In this document: positions 25,533-33,478 of the stretch, one piece after another | How the letters are laid out: each line of letters begins with the position of its first letter | How positions within the stretch are numbered: the stretch's first letter is position 1 | Source of the DNA: PALSA-1296 sp038322815 | GTDB taxonomy: Bacteria > Bacteroidota > Ignavibacteria > Palsa-1295 | NCBI GenBank assembly: GCA_038322815.1 | Contig: JBBQGG010000021.1 | Location: 1 to 43,219 of the forward strand | Direction: 5' to 3' | DNA: 43,219 bases | The notes under the pieces: model-generated | The model's input: the letters and a program-made list of their open reading frames with translations, nothing else | What the model was told of the DNA's origin: nothing | Databases searched by the model: none | Made by a program: the position numbers and the translations under genes

Positions 25533-26087
25533 ATGACAACTTATCAAAATGACCAGGTTACAGATCTTGATGTAGATCAGGATTCTGTAATTACCGGAAT
25601 GTTCAATGATCCGGAATCTGCCGAAAAAGCGTATAAGTCTCTTCACGAGCGAGGTTATAAAACAGAAGACATTAATGTCGTAATGTCAGATGAAACGAAA
25701 AAGAAACACTTTGAGCAAAAAGGTGAAACAGAGATAGGCACAAAGGCTTTGGCTGGTGCCGGAACAGGCTCGGCAATTGGCGGCACTCTGGGAGCAATTG
25801 CAGGCGCAGTTGCAGCGATTGGTACTACACTACTGATTCCCGGTCTGGGCTTAGTCATTGCAGGTCCTATCGCTGCTGCTTTAGCGGGTGCTGGCGCAGG
25901 AAGCATTGCCGGTGGTGCTATTGGTGCTCTTGTAGGATCAGGAATCCCTGAAGCGCGCGCCAAAGTATATGAAACAGGCATCAAGAATGGCAAGGTAGTT
26001 CTTGCTGTGAGGCCGAGAAATGGTGATGATGCAAATTACATTGAAAACGAATGGCGAACTCACCACGGTGAAGAAGTTTATCGTTAA
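25533..26087 (+). CDS. Glycine-zipper stress-type protein
   Basis: The start at 25533 (MTTYQNDQVTDLDVD) is chosen over an earlier non-ATG start at 25491 because of the clean ATG and spacing. The 184-residue protein has an N-terminal domain of the general-stress 17M kind (VITGMFNDPESAEKAYKSLH through INVVMSDETKKK), then a long Gly/Ala-rich hydrophobic stretch with glycine-zipper spacing (about 70-140), then a short alpha-beta end (AKVYETGIKNGKVVLAVRP). Such proteins associate with membranes and are often stress-induced. The exact role is unknown. Confidence 0.8.
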   Translation: MTTYQNDQVTDLDVDQDSVITGMFNDPESAEKAYKSLHERGYKTEDINVVMSDETKKKHFEQKGETEIGTKALAGAGTGSAIGGTLGAIAGAVAAIGTTLLIPGLGLVIAGPIAAALAGAGAGSIAGGAIGALVGSGIPEARAKVYETGIKNGKVVLAVRPRNGDDANYIENEWRTHHGEEVYR

Positions 26088-26114
26088 GAAGTTCACACAA
26101 CATAAAACTCAGTT

Positions 26115-26150
26115 CCTGAGATCGTGATTGCGATCTCAGGATGATTATTT
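26115..26150 (+). terminator. Hairpin terminator after the glycine-zipper gene
   Basis: A perfect 10-base stem CCTGAGATCG / CGATCTCAGG with a six-base loop is followed by ATGATTATTT. The U-tract is imperfect. It lies 28 bases after the stop of the glycine-zipper gene and overlaps an upstream non-ATG start for the next frame, supporting the start at 26164. Confidence 0.65.
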
Positions 26151-26163
26151 AAGCACAATACAT

Positions 26164-26337
26164 ATGAAACACCACATAATTTTATTTTTTTTTATTACAT
26201 TACTTCTCACTTCTTTTTCAGGCTGTACGCTTATCGGCGATATTTTCAAAGCCGGTATATTTGTTGGCGTTTTAGTCGTTGTAGTCATCGTCGCGCTGAT
26301 CGCTTTTATTTTTAGAAAAATGTCGAATAGAAACTAA
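26164..26337 (+). CDS. Small lipoprotein with a transmembrane helix
   Basis: The 57-residue product starts MKHHIILFFFITLLLTSFSG with the lipobox cysteine at residue 21 (SFSGC), then a second strongly hydrophobic helix (GIFVGVLVVVVIVALIAFIF) and a basic end KMSNRN. Small proteins of this pattern are common in Bacteroidota and have no known function. The start fits both the signal peptide and the hairpin upstream. Confidence 0.7.
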   Translation: MKHHIILFFFITLLLTSFSGCTLIGDIFKAGIFVGVLVVVVIVALIAFIFRKMSNRN

Positions 26338-26377
26338 AGTGTTCTATAAAAGGTAGTCTATGAAAATATAAATTCGA

Positions 26378-26902
26378 ATGAAAATAATTTTAGTTTTTGT
26401 AACGACCCTTGACGGAAAAGTAACAAAGTGGGGTGATGTGCATGTGCAGAAATGGTCTTCTAAAGAAGATCAAACGTATTTCAAGCAAGCATGGAATGAA
26501 AATCCGCTTATCATCATGGGAAGCGGTACATACGACGCCGAGCCTTTTAAGGCTCCGGTAAATAATCGTCTTATCATCATGACTCAGAATCCCGCTGAAT
26601 ATAAAGATAAAGAGGTGCCAGACAAACTTGAATTTACGAATGAAACGCCGTCAAAAATACTTGAGCGTCTAAAAAAAGAAGGCGCTGAACATATCCTTCT
26701 TGTTGGCGGCCCGCATCTTGCCACAGCGTTCTTTCAAGAAAATTTAGTTGATGAACTATGGCTTACATTTGAACCGAAAATTTTTGGCAGCGGAGGAAAT
26801 TTTGTTGTCGAATCGAAACTCGAAGTGAATCTTCACTTGCTAAGTTCAGAAAGAGTAAATGACCAGGGGACATTAATAAATAAATATAAAGTAATTAAAT
26901 AG
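26378..26902 (+). CDS. Dihydrofolate reductase / RibD C-terminal family reductase
   Basis: The 174-residue protein has the RibD_C fold signature: an N-terminal strand with FVTTLDGKVT, the segment PLIIMGSGTYDA, the NADPH-binding glycine run ILLVGGPHLATAFF, and LVDELWLTFEPKIFGSGG. Members reduce pterin- or pyrimidine-like substrates with NADPH; stand-alone proteins such as this are usually called dihydrofolate-reductase-family proteins with unknown substrates. It is six bases before the PPK2 gene. Confidence 0.88.
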   Translation: MKIILVFVTTLDGKVTKWGDVHVQKWSSKEDQTYFKQAWNENPLIIMGSGTYDAEPFKAPVNNRLIIMTQNPAEYKDKEVPDKLEFTNETPSKILERLKKEGAEHILLVGGPHLATAFFQENLVDELWLTFEPKIFGSGGNFVVESKLEVNLHLLSSERVNDQGTLINKYKVIK

Positions 26903-26908
26903 CATTGC

Positions 26909-27793
26909 ATGAAGATCAAACCGGATAATTTTAAAGTTAAGTCGCAAAAGCGAATCAATATTTCCAAGATGCCGACAACTTCCGGTCATAAAGAACCGGA
27001 TAAGGACAAACTTGTGGAATTACTTGGGCACGATACGCTGAAGATCGCAGCACTTCAATACAAATTATATGCGGAAAATAAGCAGTCATTGCTTATTGTG
27101 CTCCAAGGCATTGATGGCTCCGGTAAAGACGGTTCTATCAGGCATATCATGAGTGGAGTAAACCCGCAAGGCGTTGATGTTTTTAGTTTTAAACGACCAT
27201 CCGATTCAGAATTAGAGCATGATTATCTCTGGCGTCATGTAATTAAGTTGCCTGAGCGCGGCAAGATCACGATCTTCAATCGCTCGCACTATGAAAATGT
27301 TTTGATCTCAAAAGTACGTCCTGAAGTAGTTCTTAATGAACGAATTCCCGGAATCGACTCTGTATCTAAAGTAAATAAAGAATTTTGGGAAACCCGCTAC
27401 CAGCAGATCAAGCATTTTGAAAAAACAATCAACCAAAATGGCACTCAGATCTTAAAATTTTATCTTCATCTATCAAAAGCGGAGCAGCGTAAAAGATTTT
27501 TAGCGAGAATTGAAGATAAAGAAAAGAATTGGAAATTTTCTTCAAGCGATACAAGTGAACGAGGATTCTGGAAACAATACCTGCATGCCTATGAAGATGC
27601 CCTTGCAAATACGAGCACAAAAACGGCGCCATGGTATATTATCCCAGCCGACGATAAGTGGTATACTCACCTGGTGATTGGGAAGATCATCTTAGAAAAG
27701 CTCAAAGAGATGAACCCGTCCTTTCCGGTTATCAGTAAAGAAGAAGAAAAAGATATGCTCAAAGCAAAAAAAGAATTAGAGAAAGAAAAATAA
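26909..27793 (+). CDS. Polyphosphate kinase 2 family (polyphosphate:nucleotide phosphotransferase)
   Basis: The 294-residue protein has PPK2 motifs: Walker A GIDGSGKDG (67-75), the PQGVDVFSFKRPSDSELEHD segment, the lid and Walker B region ITIFNRSHYENVL (120-132), and the basic helix KAEQRKRFLARIEDKEKNWK. The FNRSHYE form is typical of the subgroup described as PPK2-related phosphotransferases acting on nucleotides. It would use polyphosphate to phosphorylate AMP, ADP or other nucleotides in the cytoplasm. A good terminator follows the stop. Confidence 0.92.
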   Translation: MKIKPDNFKVKSQKRINISKMPTTSGHKEPDKDKLVELLGHDTLKIAALQYKLYAENKQSLLIVLQGIDGSGKDGSIRHIMSGVNPQGVDVFSFKRPSDSELEHDYLWRHVIKLPERGKITIFNRSHYENVLISKVRPEVVLNERIPGIDSVSKVNKEFWETRYQQIKHFEKTINQNGTQILKFYLHLSKAEQRKRFLARIEDKEKNWKFSSSDTSERGFWKQYLHAYEDALANTSTKTAPWYIIPADDKWYTHLVIGKIILEKLKEMNPSFPVISKEEEKDMLKAKKELEKEK

Positions 27794-27823
27794 GTCCATC
27801 ATTTCTATAATAATAAATTATTT

Positions 27824-27854
27824 AGGGATTCAAAATTATCTGGATCCCTTTTTT
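27824..27854 (+). terminator. Rho-independent terminator after PPK2
   Basis: A nine-pair stem (AGGGATTCA with TGGATCCCT, one G-U pair), an eight-base loop, then TTTTTT. It lies 30 bases after the stop of the PPK2 gene. Confidence 0.85.
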
Positions 27855-27877
27855 ATGTTGTATATTGTTGGTGCTTA

Positions 27878-27891
27878 TATAGGCACCTATA
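27878..27891. promoter_or_regulatory. Palindrome just upstream of the radical SAM gene
   Basis: TATAGGCACCTATA has perfect six-base arms and ends four bases before the ATG at 27896. It may be an operator or part of the promoter of a nearly leaderless message. A related CATAGGTGCCCATA occurs upstream of recA at about 15745-15758. Confidence 0.4.
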
Positions 27892-27895
27892 CAAT

Positions 27896-28936
27896 ATGCG
27901 AGGAACAACATTACTTACACAAAACCGCTTTGAAACGCGCGTCCGCGAAGCCTTTGACGACGGCTGGGAAACAATAGGCGAAGAGTTACCCGTTATTCAA
28001 ACCCAATTTCTAAACGATCAGGCAAAGTCTATTCTTTTTAAGAATGACAGCCCTGATATTCCGATGGCATATTCATTGAATATGTACCGCGGCTGCGAGC
28101 ATGGCTGTTCCTATTGTCGGGCGCGACCATATCATGAATATCTGGGCTTCAATGCCGGAATTGATTTCGAGTCAAAGATCATGGTCAAACATGATGCTCC
28201 GAAATTACTTCGCAACGCTTTCGAGAATCCGAAATGGATTCCTCAGCCAATCATGATGAGTGGAAATACGGATTGCTATCAGCCCGCTGAGCGAAAATAT
28301 AAATTAACACGACAGCTTCTTGAAGTTTTTCTTGAATACAGAAATCCTGTGAGCATTCTTACAAAGAATGCTCTGATCTTGCGCGATCTTGATCTGCTTA
28401 AGGAATTATCAAGTATGAATCTTGTGAGCACGTTATTATCGGTGACTTCGCTCGATCCCGATCTTCGCAGTAAACTTGAACCGCGCACTTCAACTGCGAA
28501 AATGAAATTAAAAGCAATGGCAGAACTGAGCAAGGCAGGCATTCCAACAGGAGTAATGGTTGGTCCGATTATTCCGGGGCTGAATGATAATGAAGTGCCA
28601 TCTATTTTAAAGCAGTCAAGCGAAGCCGGTGCTACAAGGGTTGCGCATACAATACTTCGGCTTCCGCAGGCAGTTGCGCCGATATTTACAGACTGGCTCG
28701 AAAAAAACTTTCCTGAAAAATCAAAGCGCGTTCTTGCGCGAGTCATGATGATACGCGGAGGAAAACTAAATGATGCGAATTTCGGAACACGAATGACTGG
28801 TACAGGCGGCTATGCAGATTATATGCATCAGCTTGTTCATGCATTATCGGTAAAATATAATATGGTACAGCCGCGAATGCCATTATCAACTCATCTTTTT
28901 CATCGCCCTGGTGAACTCGATTTCGGCGGTGATTAA
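27896..28936 (+). CDS. PA0069-family radical SAM protein
   Basis: The 346-residue protein has the radical SAM cluster-binding motif C67-x3-C71-x2-C74 in GCEHGCSYCRARPYHEYLG, the SAM-binding strand MMSGNTDCYQPAERKYKLTR, and conserved C-terminal blocks (GVMVGPIIPGLND, GGKLNDANFGTRM). This matches the PA0069 family, related to spore photoproduct lyase. Such proteins use a 4Fe-4S cluster and SAM to start radical chemistry; the substrate of this family is not known. Residue 75 is Arg where Phe or Tyr is usual. The gene lies in a stress/DNA-repair neighbourhood with DUF488 and Ku. Confidence 0.9.
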   Translation: MRGTTLLTQNRFETRVREAFDDGWETIGEELPVIQTQFLNDQAKSILFKNDSPDIPMAYSLNMYRGCEHGCSYCRARPYHEYLGFNAGIDFESKIMVKHDAPKLLRNAFENPKWIPQPIMMSGNTDCYQPAERKYKLTRQLLEVFLEYRNPVSILTKNALILRDLDLLKELSSMNLVSTLLSVTSLDPDLRSKLEPRTSTAKMKLKAMAELSKAGIPTGVMVGPIIPGLNDNEVPSILKQSSEAGATRVAHTILRLPQAVAPIFTDWLEKNFPEKSKRVLARVMMIRGGKLNDANFGTRMTGTGGYADYMHQLVHALSVKYNMVQPRMPLSTHLFHRPGELDFGGD

Positions 28937-28991
28937 AAGTTGAATTATAGGAATTAGAGCACCATAAGTTGCTTATCAAAGTTTAGATAAA

Positions 28992-29504
28992 GTGAAAACT
29001 ATTTGGACGATAGGTCATTCCACGCGTTCGCTTAAAGATCTGATTGAGATGCTCACTTCGTTTAAGATCGAACTCCTTGCAGATATTCGAAGCTATCCCG
29101 GCTCACGTCGTTATCCGCATTTTAATAAAGAAACTCTTGAGAGATCTTTGCCGGATAGCAGTATAGATTACATTCATCTACCAGCTCTAGGCGGAAGAAG
29201 AAAGCCTAATCCCAATTCAAAAAATATCGCATGGCGTAATGCTGCCTTTCGTGGATATGCAGATTACATGGAGACTGAGGAATTCAAAGAGGGAATTGAA
29301 GGATTAGAAGCTCTTGCAGAAAAAAAACGGACGGCGTATATGTGCTCTGAAGCCGTTTGGTGGCGATGCCATCGGTCGATGGTATCAGATTATCTGAAAG
29401 CCAGTGGATGGGAAGTGCTTCATATTATGGAAATTGGTAAAGCGCAGGAACATCCATTTACGAAGCCAGCGCGTACTAATCAAGGGATGCTATTTTATGA
29501 TTAA
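28992..29504 (+). CDS. DUF488 family protein
   Basis: The 170-residue protein starts at a GTG (no better ATG in frame) and has the DUF488 marks: TIGHSTRSLKDLIEML at the N-terminus, LLADIRSYPGSRRYPHFN, the YIHLPALGGRR segment and CSEAVWWRCHRSMVSDYL, where Cys and His residues are conserved. DUF488 proteins are widespread, soluble, of unknown enzyme activity. It is 55 bases after the radical SAM gene on the same strand and ends shortly before a strong terminator. Confidence 0.9.
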   Translation: MKTIWTIGHSTRSLKDLIEMLTSFKIELLADIRSYPGSRRYPHFNKETLERSLPDSSIDYIHLPALGGRRKPNPNSKNIAWRNAAFRGYADYMETEEFKEGIEGLEALAEKKRTAYMCSEAVWWRCHRSMVSDYLKASGWEVLHIMEIGKAQEHPFTKPARTNQGMLFYD

Positions 29505-29538
29505 TTGGCATCATATATGGATAGTTAGGAAAATTGTT

Positions 29539-29630
29539 GCAGTCATCTTGAAAATTTAAGAATTCATGATCTTGATTCTTTGAAGTGAATCACTTTCCTA
29601 TGAATTTTTTCAAGGTGACTGCTTTTATTT
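29539..29630 (+). terminator. Long hairpin terminator after DUF488
   Basis: Outer arms GCAGTCATCTTGAAAA and TTTTTTCAAGGTGACTGC pair with one mismatch; inner AATTCAT and ATGAATT pair as well, and a short AAGTGAATCACTT palindrome sits in the loop. A TTTTATTT tract follows. It separates the DUF488 gene from Ku. Confidence 0.75.
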
Positions 29631-29660
29631 AATAGCCGAATTATTAACGGATAAAACAAT

Positions 29661-30449
29661 ATGAGACCACTTTGGACTGGAGCCATTAGCTTTGGACTTA
29701 TCAACATCCCGGTGAAAATATTTTCAGCGACAAAAGATAGTGCGCTGGATCTTGATATGCTTGATGGACGCGATCATTCGAATATCAAGTTCAAACGCGT
29801 TAATGAAAAAACGGGGAAAGAAGTCCCGAATGAGTATATCATTCGTGCATATCTCTATAAGGACGATTATGTCGTGCTTGACGATGAAGATTATGAAGTT
29901 GCCGATGCGAAGAAAACAAAAACAATTGAAATTCTAAACTTTGCAAAAGAGGAAGAGATCGACAGCATTTATTATGAGCAGCCATACTATCTCGAACCGG
30001 ATAAATCAGGAGCGAAAGCTTATGCGCTTTTGCGCGATGCGTTGGCAGAATCAGGTAAAGTGGGCGTCACGACATTTGTTATGCGCAATAAAGAAGCGCT
30101 TGCTATTTTAAAACCTTCTGGGAAAGTGATTCTTTTGAACCGTATCCGATTCGAAGAGGAGCTGAGGGATCCAGCTGAATTAAATCTTCCAGCAGTGACA
30201 AAAGCAAAATCAAAAGAAGAGCAAATGGCAAGGAAGCTCATAGATCAGCTTACGGAAAAATTCGATATAAAATCGTATAAAGATACGTATTCGGAAAAAC
30301 TCTTAAAGATCATTCACGAAAAGGCAAAAGGGAAGAGACGTCAAAAAACCGTTCCAAAACCAAAGATCATCCACCAGAAATCCGACGACCTCATGTCAAT
30401 CCTAAAAGCCAGCCTTTCTGAAAAGCGCACAAGAAAGAAAGCAGCATAG
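29661..30449 (+). CDS. ku: Ku protein (non-homologous end joining)
   Basis: The 262-residue protein is a full-length bacterial Ku: it begins MRPLWTGAISFGLINIPVKI, continues with the DNA-encircling core (RVNEKTGKEVPNEYIIRAYL, then YYEQPYYLEPDKSGAKAYAL, LAILKPSGKVILLNRIRF) and ends with a short basic tail (KRTRKKAA). It binds double-strand DNA ends as a dimer and recruits LigD. The matching ligase activities are on the opposite strand at 31584-34049. A bidirectional terminator follows. Confidence 0.96.
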   Translation: MRPLWTGAISFGLINIPVKIFSATKDSALDLDMLDGRDHSNIKFKRVNEKTGKEVPNEYIIRAYLYKDDYVVLDDEDYEVADAKKTKTIEILNFAKEEEIDSIYYEQPYYLEPDKSGAKAYALLRDALAESGKVGVTTFVMRNKEALAILKPSGKVILLNRIRFEEELRDPAELNLPAVTKAKSKEEQMARKLIDQLTEKFDIKSYKDTYSEKLLKIIHEKAKGKRRQKTVPKPKIIHQKSDDLMSILKASLSEKRTRKKAA

Positions 30450-30594
30450 TCTGAGAACATTTCTGACAATCATTCATCAGTGAATCATCAGGGCTTATTG
30501 CTTTGCGCCTTTGCATTCTTAATGTAAAAGGGTCCGAGCCAGATGTTAGTAATTAACAGGTAATTTTGTAGATTTACTATCTATTGTAAATATA

Positions 30595-30635
30595 AAAATG
30601 CGAAGGAGGGCTAGATGATCGCTCCTTCGCATTTT
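30595..30635. terminator. Bidirectional terminator between Ku and the next gene
   Basis: A perfect 14-base stem AAAATGCGAAGGAG / CTCCTTCGCATTTT with a 13-base loop. The flanking A and T runs let it stop transcription from both the Ku side and the convergent minus-strand gene. Confidence 0.85.
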
Positions 30636-30697
30636 CATGATAGACTCACTCATAATGATGTCAGAACATAATGCGTCCTGTCATCGGTCTGGTGATC

Positions 30698-30994
30698 TCA
30701 GGAATTTCTCTGGTCGTTAGACCCGCGAGATTTCCCTTGATTGTCATTCTCTGAATCGACGTCACTCGAACCGGCCTGGCCTTGTCGGCCTGAGGTTGAG
30801 GACGAGGAACCGCTCTGTCCCGATTTTTGGCTGGAGCTGCTTCCGTTGTCGGAACCGCTCTGACCCTGTTTCTGGCTGCTGCTTGATCCGCTCTGGCTGC
30901 TTTTACCCATATCGGATTGATTAGTTGATGACTTACTACCGCTCTGATTGCTGGTGCTATCATTGATGGTTTCATTATTATTATTTGTACTCAT
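30698..30994 (-). CDS. Small disordered Ser/Gln/Gly-rich protein
   Basis: The 98-residue frame starts with ATG (MSTNNNNETINDSTSNQSG) and is made almost only of Ser, Gln, Gly, Asn and Asp. It contains two near-identical units (GSSSSQKQGQSGSDN and GSSSSQKSGQSGSSS). There is no hydrophobic stretch, so it is probably cytoplasmic and disordered. The other reading frame over the same region has no such order. No homologue is recognised. It is convergent with Ku and lies next to the LigD genes, which hints at a stress role, but this is inference. Confidence 0.5.
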   Translation of the reverse strand: MSTNNNNETINDSTSNQSGSKSSTNQSDMGKSSQSGSSSSQKQGQSGSDNGSSSSQKSGQSGSSSSTSGRQGQAGSSDVDSENDNQGKSRGSNDQRNS

Positions 30995-31159
30995 TGTCGT
31001 ATATAAATAAATAGTAAACGTGAGAGCCTTTCTTTACAAGATATTTTTATTCTCTATTGAAAGGCTGTATTAAAGTTGGAAGAAGAAGTTCAGATCTTAA
31101 AGGCTGCAAATACAGCCGTTGAAATCTCCGCTTCAATTTCCTGTTTCAAAAACACTTTT

Positions 31160-31366
31160 TTATGGTGTGCCGATGGTTGATGAATCTTCATTACCTTGGG
31201 CTTCGCGTCTCTGAGTTACTCCATCGGATTCTGCATAGCCTGCCTGATGTGACGGGCTGGTTTGTCCTTTGCGATCATCTCCACCCTCATCTAAATTTAT
31301 TCGATTGGGCTTCTCATCGGATTCTGTCTCTAAATTGTTCTTTGAACGTGGATCGTTTGAAGTCAT
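31160..31366 (-). CDS. Small hydrophilic protein
   Basis: From the ATG at 31366 this gives 68 residues beginning MTSNDPRSKNNLETESDEKP. It is rich in Asp, Glu, Lys, Gly and Ser, lacks any hydrophobic segment, and ends DSSTIGTP. A longer frame from 31450 adds a low-complexity Lys/Ser/Phe-rich leader and is less likely. No family is recognised. Composition resembles small desiccation/stress-type disordered proteins. Its reality is moderately supported by its composition and place between two related loci. Confidence 0.4.
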   Translation of the reverse strand: MTSNDPRSKNNLETESDEKPNRINLDEGGDDRKGQTSPSHQAGYAESDGVTQRREAQGNEDSSTIGTP

Positions 31367-31583
31367 TCTTTTTATTTTTTGTGGGGAAAACGATTGGGAA
31401 GAGGGATAAAAAAAGGAGTTGGAGATATCTCGATTTTTCTTCTTTATCAAAATCTAATATACAAATATACGTAAAAACTAAAATAAAAGCTTACTCTTTA
31501 TATGCGATTTCTATTGTAATTTTACCATGTATCTTTAAGTAGTTGTTCTCTCAAAGATTAGCGTTCTAAATTCTAACATTAAT

Positions 31584-32513
31584 TTATTTTCCAGACATTT
31601 TTTTTAATGCTTTCTCTATATTTGCTCCGTTTCCGAGGACGGGTGTCCACAGATCGCCTTTTTTATCGAGACGTTTAAAAATCGTTTTAATCGTGTAAAC
31701 AGAGGGGTCAAGTTTCGCATTTACTTCGTTCCATTCTAAGGGAGTGGAGACTTTAGCATTCGGTTTGGGGCGGGCTGAATACGGTGAAGCAAGAGTCTGG
31801 CCCTTGGAATTTTGCAAATAATCGAGGTATACTTTTTTCTGACGCTTACTTGGACTGCGAACGATACTTGTAATTGTAGGCAATCGGGTATTCACTCTTT
31901 GCGCGATAAGTTGGGCAAAGGTTCTGGCTATTGCATACGTATATTTTGCTGCAAGAGGAACATAGATATGCATGCCTCGCGAACCGGAAGTTTTTGGATA
32001 ACATTCGATATCAAGTTCATTGAAAACTTTCCGAACTTCAAGAGCAGTTTTTACAACTTCCCTAAAATCAATACTCTCCGGATCGAGATCGATGACTATC
32101 CAATCAGGATTATCGGGATTTTTAATTCTTGAATTCCAGGGATTAATTTCGATGCATCCCAAATTAGCCATGTAAAGAAGTGTGGCTTTATCGTTGCAAA
32201 TAAGATAATCAATATAATCCTTATTGGACTCGGAATAAATTCTTTTAGTCTTTAACCAGGGGGGCACGTTTGAAGTATCAATATCTTTTTGAAAAAAATC
32301 GGGACCGTTAATTCCGTTTGGGTGACGGCGCATAGATTGAGGACGATCTTTAAGATATGGAAGTATCATCGGAGCCATCTTATCATAGTATTCGATAAGT
32401 TCACCTTTGGTAATACCTTCTTTCTGCCAATAGAGCTTTTGCTGATTGGTCAGATGAAGTGTAACTTTCCCTATTTTTAGATCTTTATCTACTTTTTCTT
32501 TCTGCTTTGCCAT
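31584..32513 (-). CDS. LigD primase-polymerase domain protein (NHEJ POL)
   Basis: The 309-residue protein is a stand-alone LigD polymerase domain of the archaeo-eukaryotic primase fold. The catalytic acids are in DLDP (142-145) and Asp231 (VYLDYLQN), and the nucleotide-binding segment SGSRGMHIYVPL is at 176-187. The 5'-phosphate-recognising N-terminal part (LTNQQKLYWQKEGITKGELI) is present. It fills gaps at broken ends with NTPs or dNTPs during end joining. Its ATG lies inside the end of the ligase gene (25-base overlap), preceded by AAGGGA, so it can be reinitiated. The usual LigD is one protein; here each activity has its own frame. Confidence 0.94.
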   Translation of the reverse strand: MAKQKEKVDKDLKIGKVTLHLTNQQKLYWQKEGITKGELIEYYDKMAPMILPYLKDRPQSMRRHPNGINGPDFFQKDIDTSNVPPWLKTKRIYSESNKDYIDYLICNDKATLLYMANLGCIEINPWNSRIKNPDNPDWIVIDLDPESIDFREVVKTALEVRKVFNELDIECYPKTSGSRGMHIYVPLAAKYTYAIARTFAQLIAQRVNTRLPTITSIVRSPSKRQKKVYLDYLQNSKGQTLASPYSARPKPNAKVSTPLEWNEVNAKLDPSVYTIKTIFKRLDKKGDLWTPVLGNGANIEKALKKMSGK

Positions 32514-33478
32514 GATGTCCCTTTTGGTAACTCCGGTACAACTACGGATGCTTTTTTATCAATGCGTAATCCAAGATAAACGGGATGCCGCATGTGCATA
32601 TCATCAGTCCACTCGCTGAATTTAACTTCGCAGACAAAATGTGGCTTCATCCATTGGACTTTCCCTTTTGTCTTAATTCTTTCGTTAAAAGGTGAGGAAG
32701 TGATAAAGTACGGTTTGAATTTATCATATAGTTCTTTCAATACTATTTCGGAAAAACCTGTGCCGCAGTTGCCGATATATTCCAATTGCTTTTTATGATA
32801 GGCACCCAGTATCAAAGAACCAAAGTTTTTTCTGCCCCCCTGAGGTGCAGTTACACCTGCGATGACAGCCTCTTGTTGACGAGTGATTTTTACTTTTTTC
32901 CAACTACCATTGCGCTTACCTACCTCATAGATGCCACTTGCATCTTTAGCAATAATACCTTCGAGCTTTCTTTTTATGGCAAGTCTATAAAACTTTTTAC
33001 CCTCATTTCTTACGTGGTCAGAATAAAAAATATTTTTTAATTTTGCCCTTTGCAGAAGAAGTTGTAGCAACTCTTTTCGATCAGATAAGGGCAAATCACG
33101 CGTACTCTTTCCATCTAAATGTAGAATATCAAATACATAATATCGTAATATACCTTCGCCCGTTTTCTGATAGTTTTGTAAAAGCTGAAAACGGGAAATT
33201 CCCTTAGTATCTTCAATAACGATCTCGCCATCGATTATCACCTGATGACCTATTTTTTCCAGTTCTTCGACTATGGGAGCAAAGCGTTCATTGAAGGAAA
33301 TAAAATTGCGACTATAAAGATCGACATTCTTTTTCTTATCAATAGAGGCAAGTGCCCGGTAGCCATCGTACTTAACTTCAAAAAGCCAGCCATCATCATC
33401 GAATGGTTCATCGATGAGTTCGGCAAGCATTGGCTTAAGCCTTTGTAGTGGTTCTTTTTTTTGTCCCTGACTTTTCAT
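32489..33478 (-). CDS. ATP-dependent DNA ligase (LigD LIG domain)
   Basis: The 329-residue protein has ligase motif I with the AMP-accepting lysine in EVKYDGYRA (Lys36), motif III-like VIDGEIVIED, motif IV LEGIIAKD, motif V WKKVKI, and the OB-fold with VKFSEWTDD. It seals DNA nicks with ATP and in this locus would serve Ku-dependent end joining. It overlaps the phosphoesterase gene by 44 bases at its start and the polymerase gene by 25 bases at its end. No ribosome site is evident before its ATG; the overlap contains an A8 run. Confidence 0.95.
   Translation of the reverse strand: MKSQGQKKEPLQRLKPMLAELIDEPFDDDGWLFEVKYDGYRALASIDKKKNVDLYSRNFISFNERFAPIVEELEKIGHQVIIDGEIVIEDTKGISRFQLLQNYQKTGEGILRYYVFDILHLDGKSTRDLPLSDRKELLQLLLQRAKLKNIFYSDHVRNEGKKFYRLAIKRKLEGIIAKDASGIYEVGKRNGSWKKVKITRQQEAVIAGVTAPQGGRKNFGSLILGAYHKKQLEYIGNCGTGFSEIVLKELYDKFKPYFITSSPFNERIKTKGKVQWMKPHFVCEVKFSEWTDDMHMRHPVYLGLRIDKKASVVVPELPKGTSWQSRKKK

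Noticed and set aside
30561..30568. TAATTTTG promoter-like box after Ku
   Set aside because: It would only drive a transcript ending at the terminator 30-70 bases later, and no -33 box is seen; probably AT-rich chance.
30661..30975. Minus-strand frame of 104 residues over the Ser/Gln/Gly-rich gene
   Set aside because: It overlaps in another frame, has Arg/Pro/Ala-rich composition of a shadow frame, and no sensible start; the Ser/Gln frame shows internal repeats.
31162..31542. Plus-strand frame of 126 residues
   Set aside because: It is antisense to the small hydrophilic gene, has no ribosome site, and its composition (Leu, Cys, Trp, His mixture) resembles a shadow frame.
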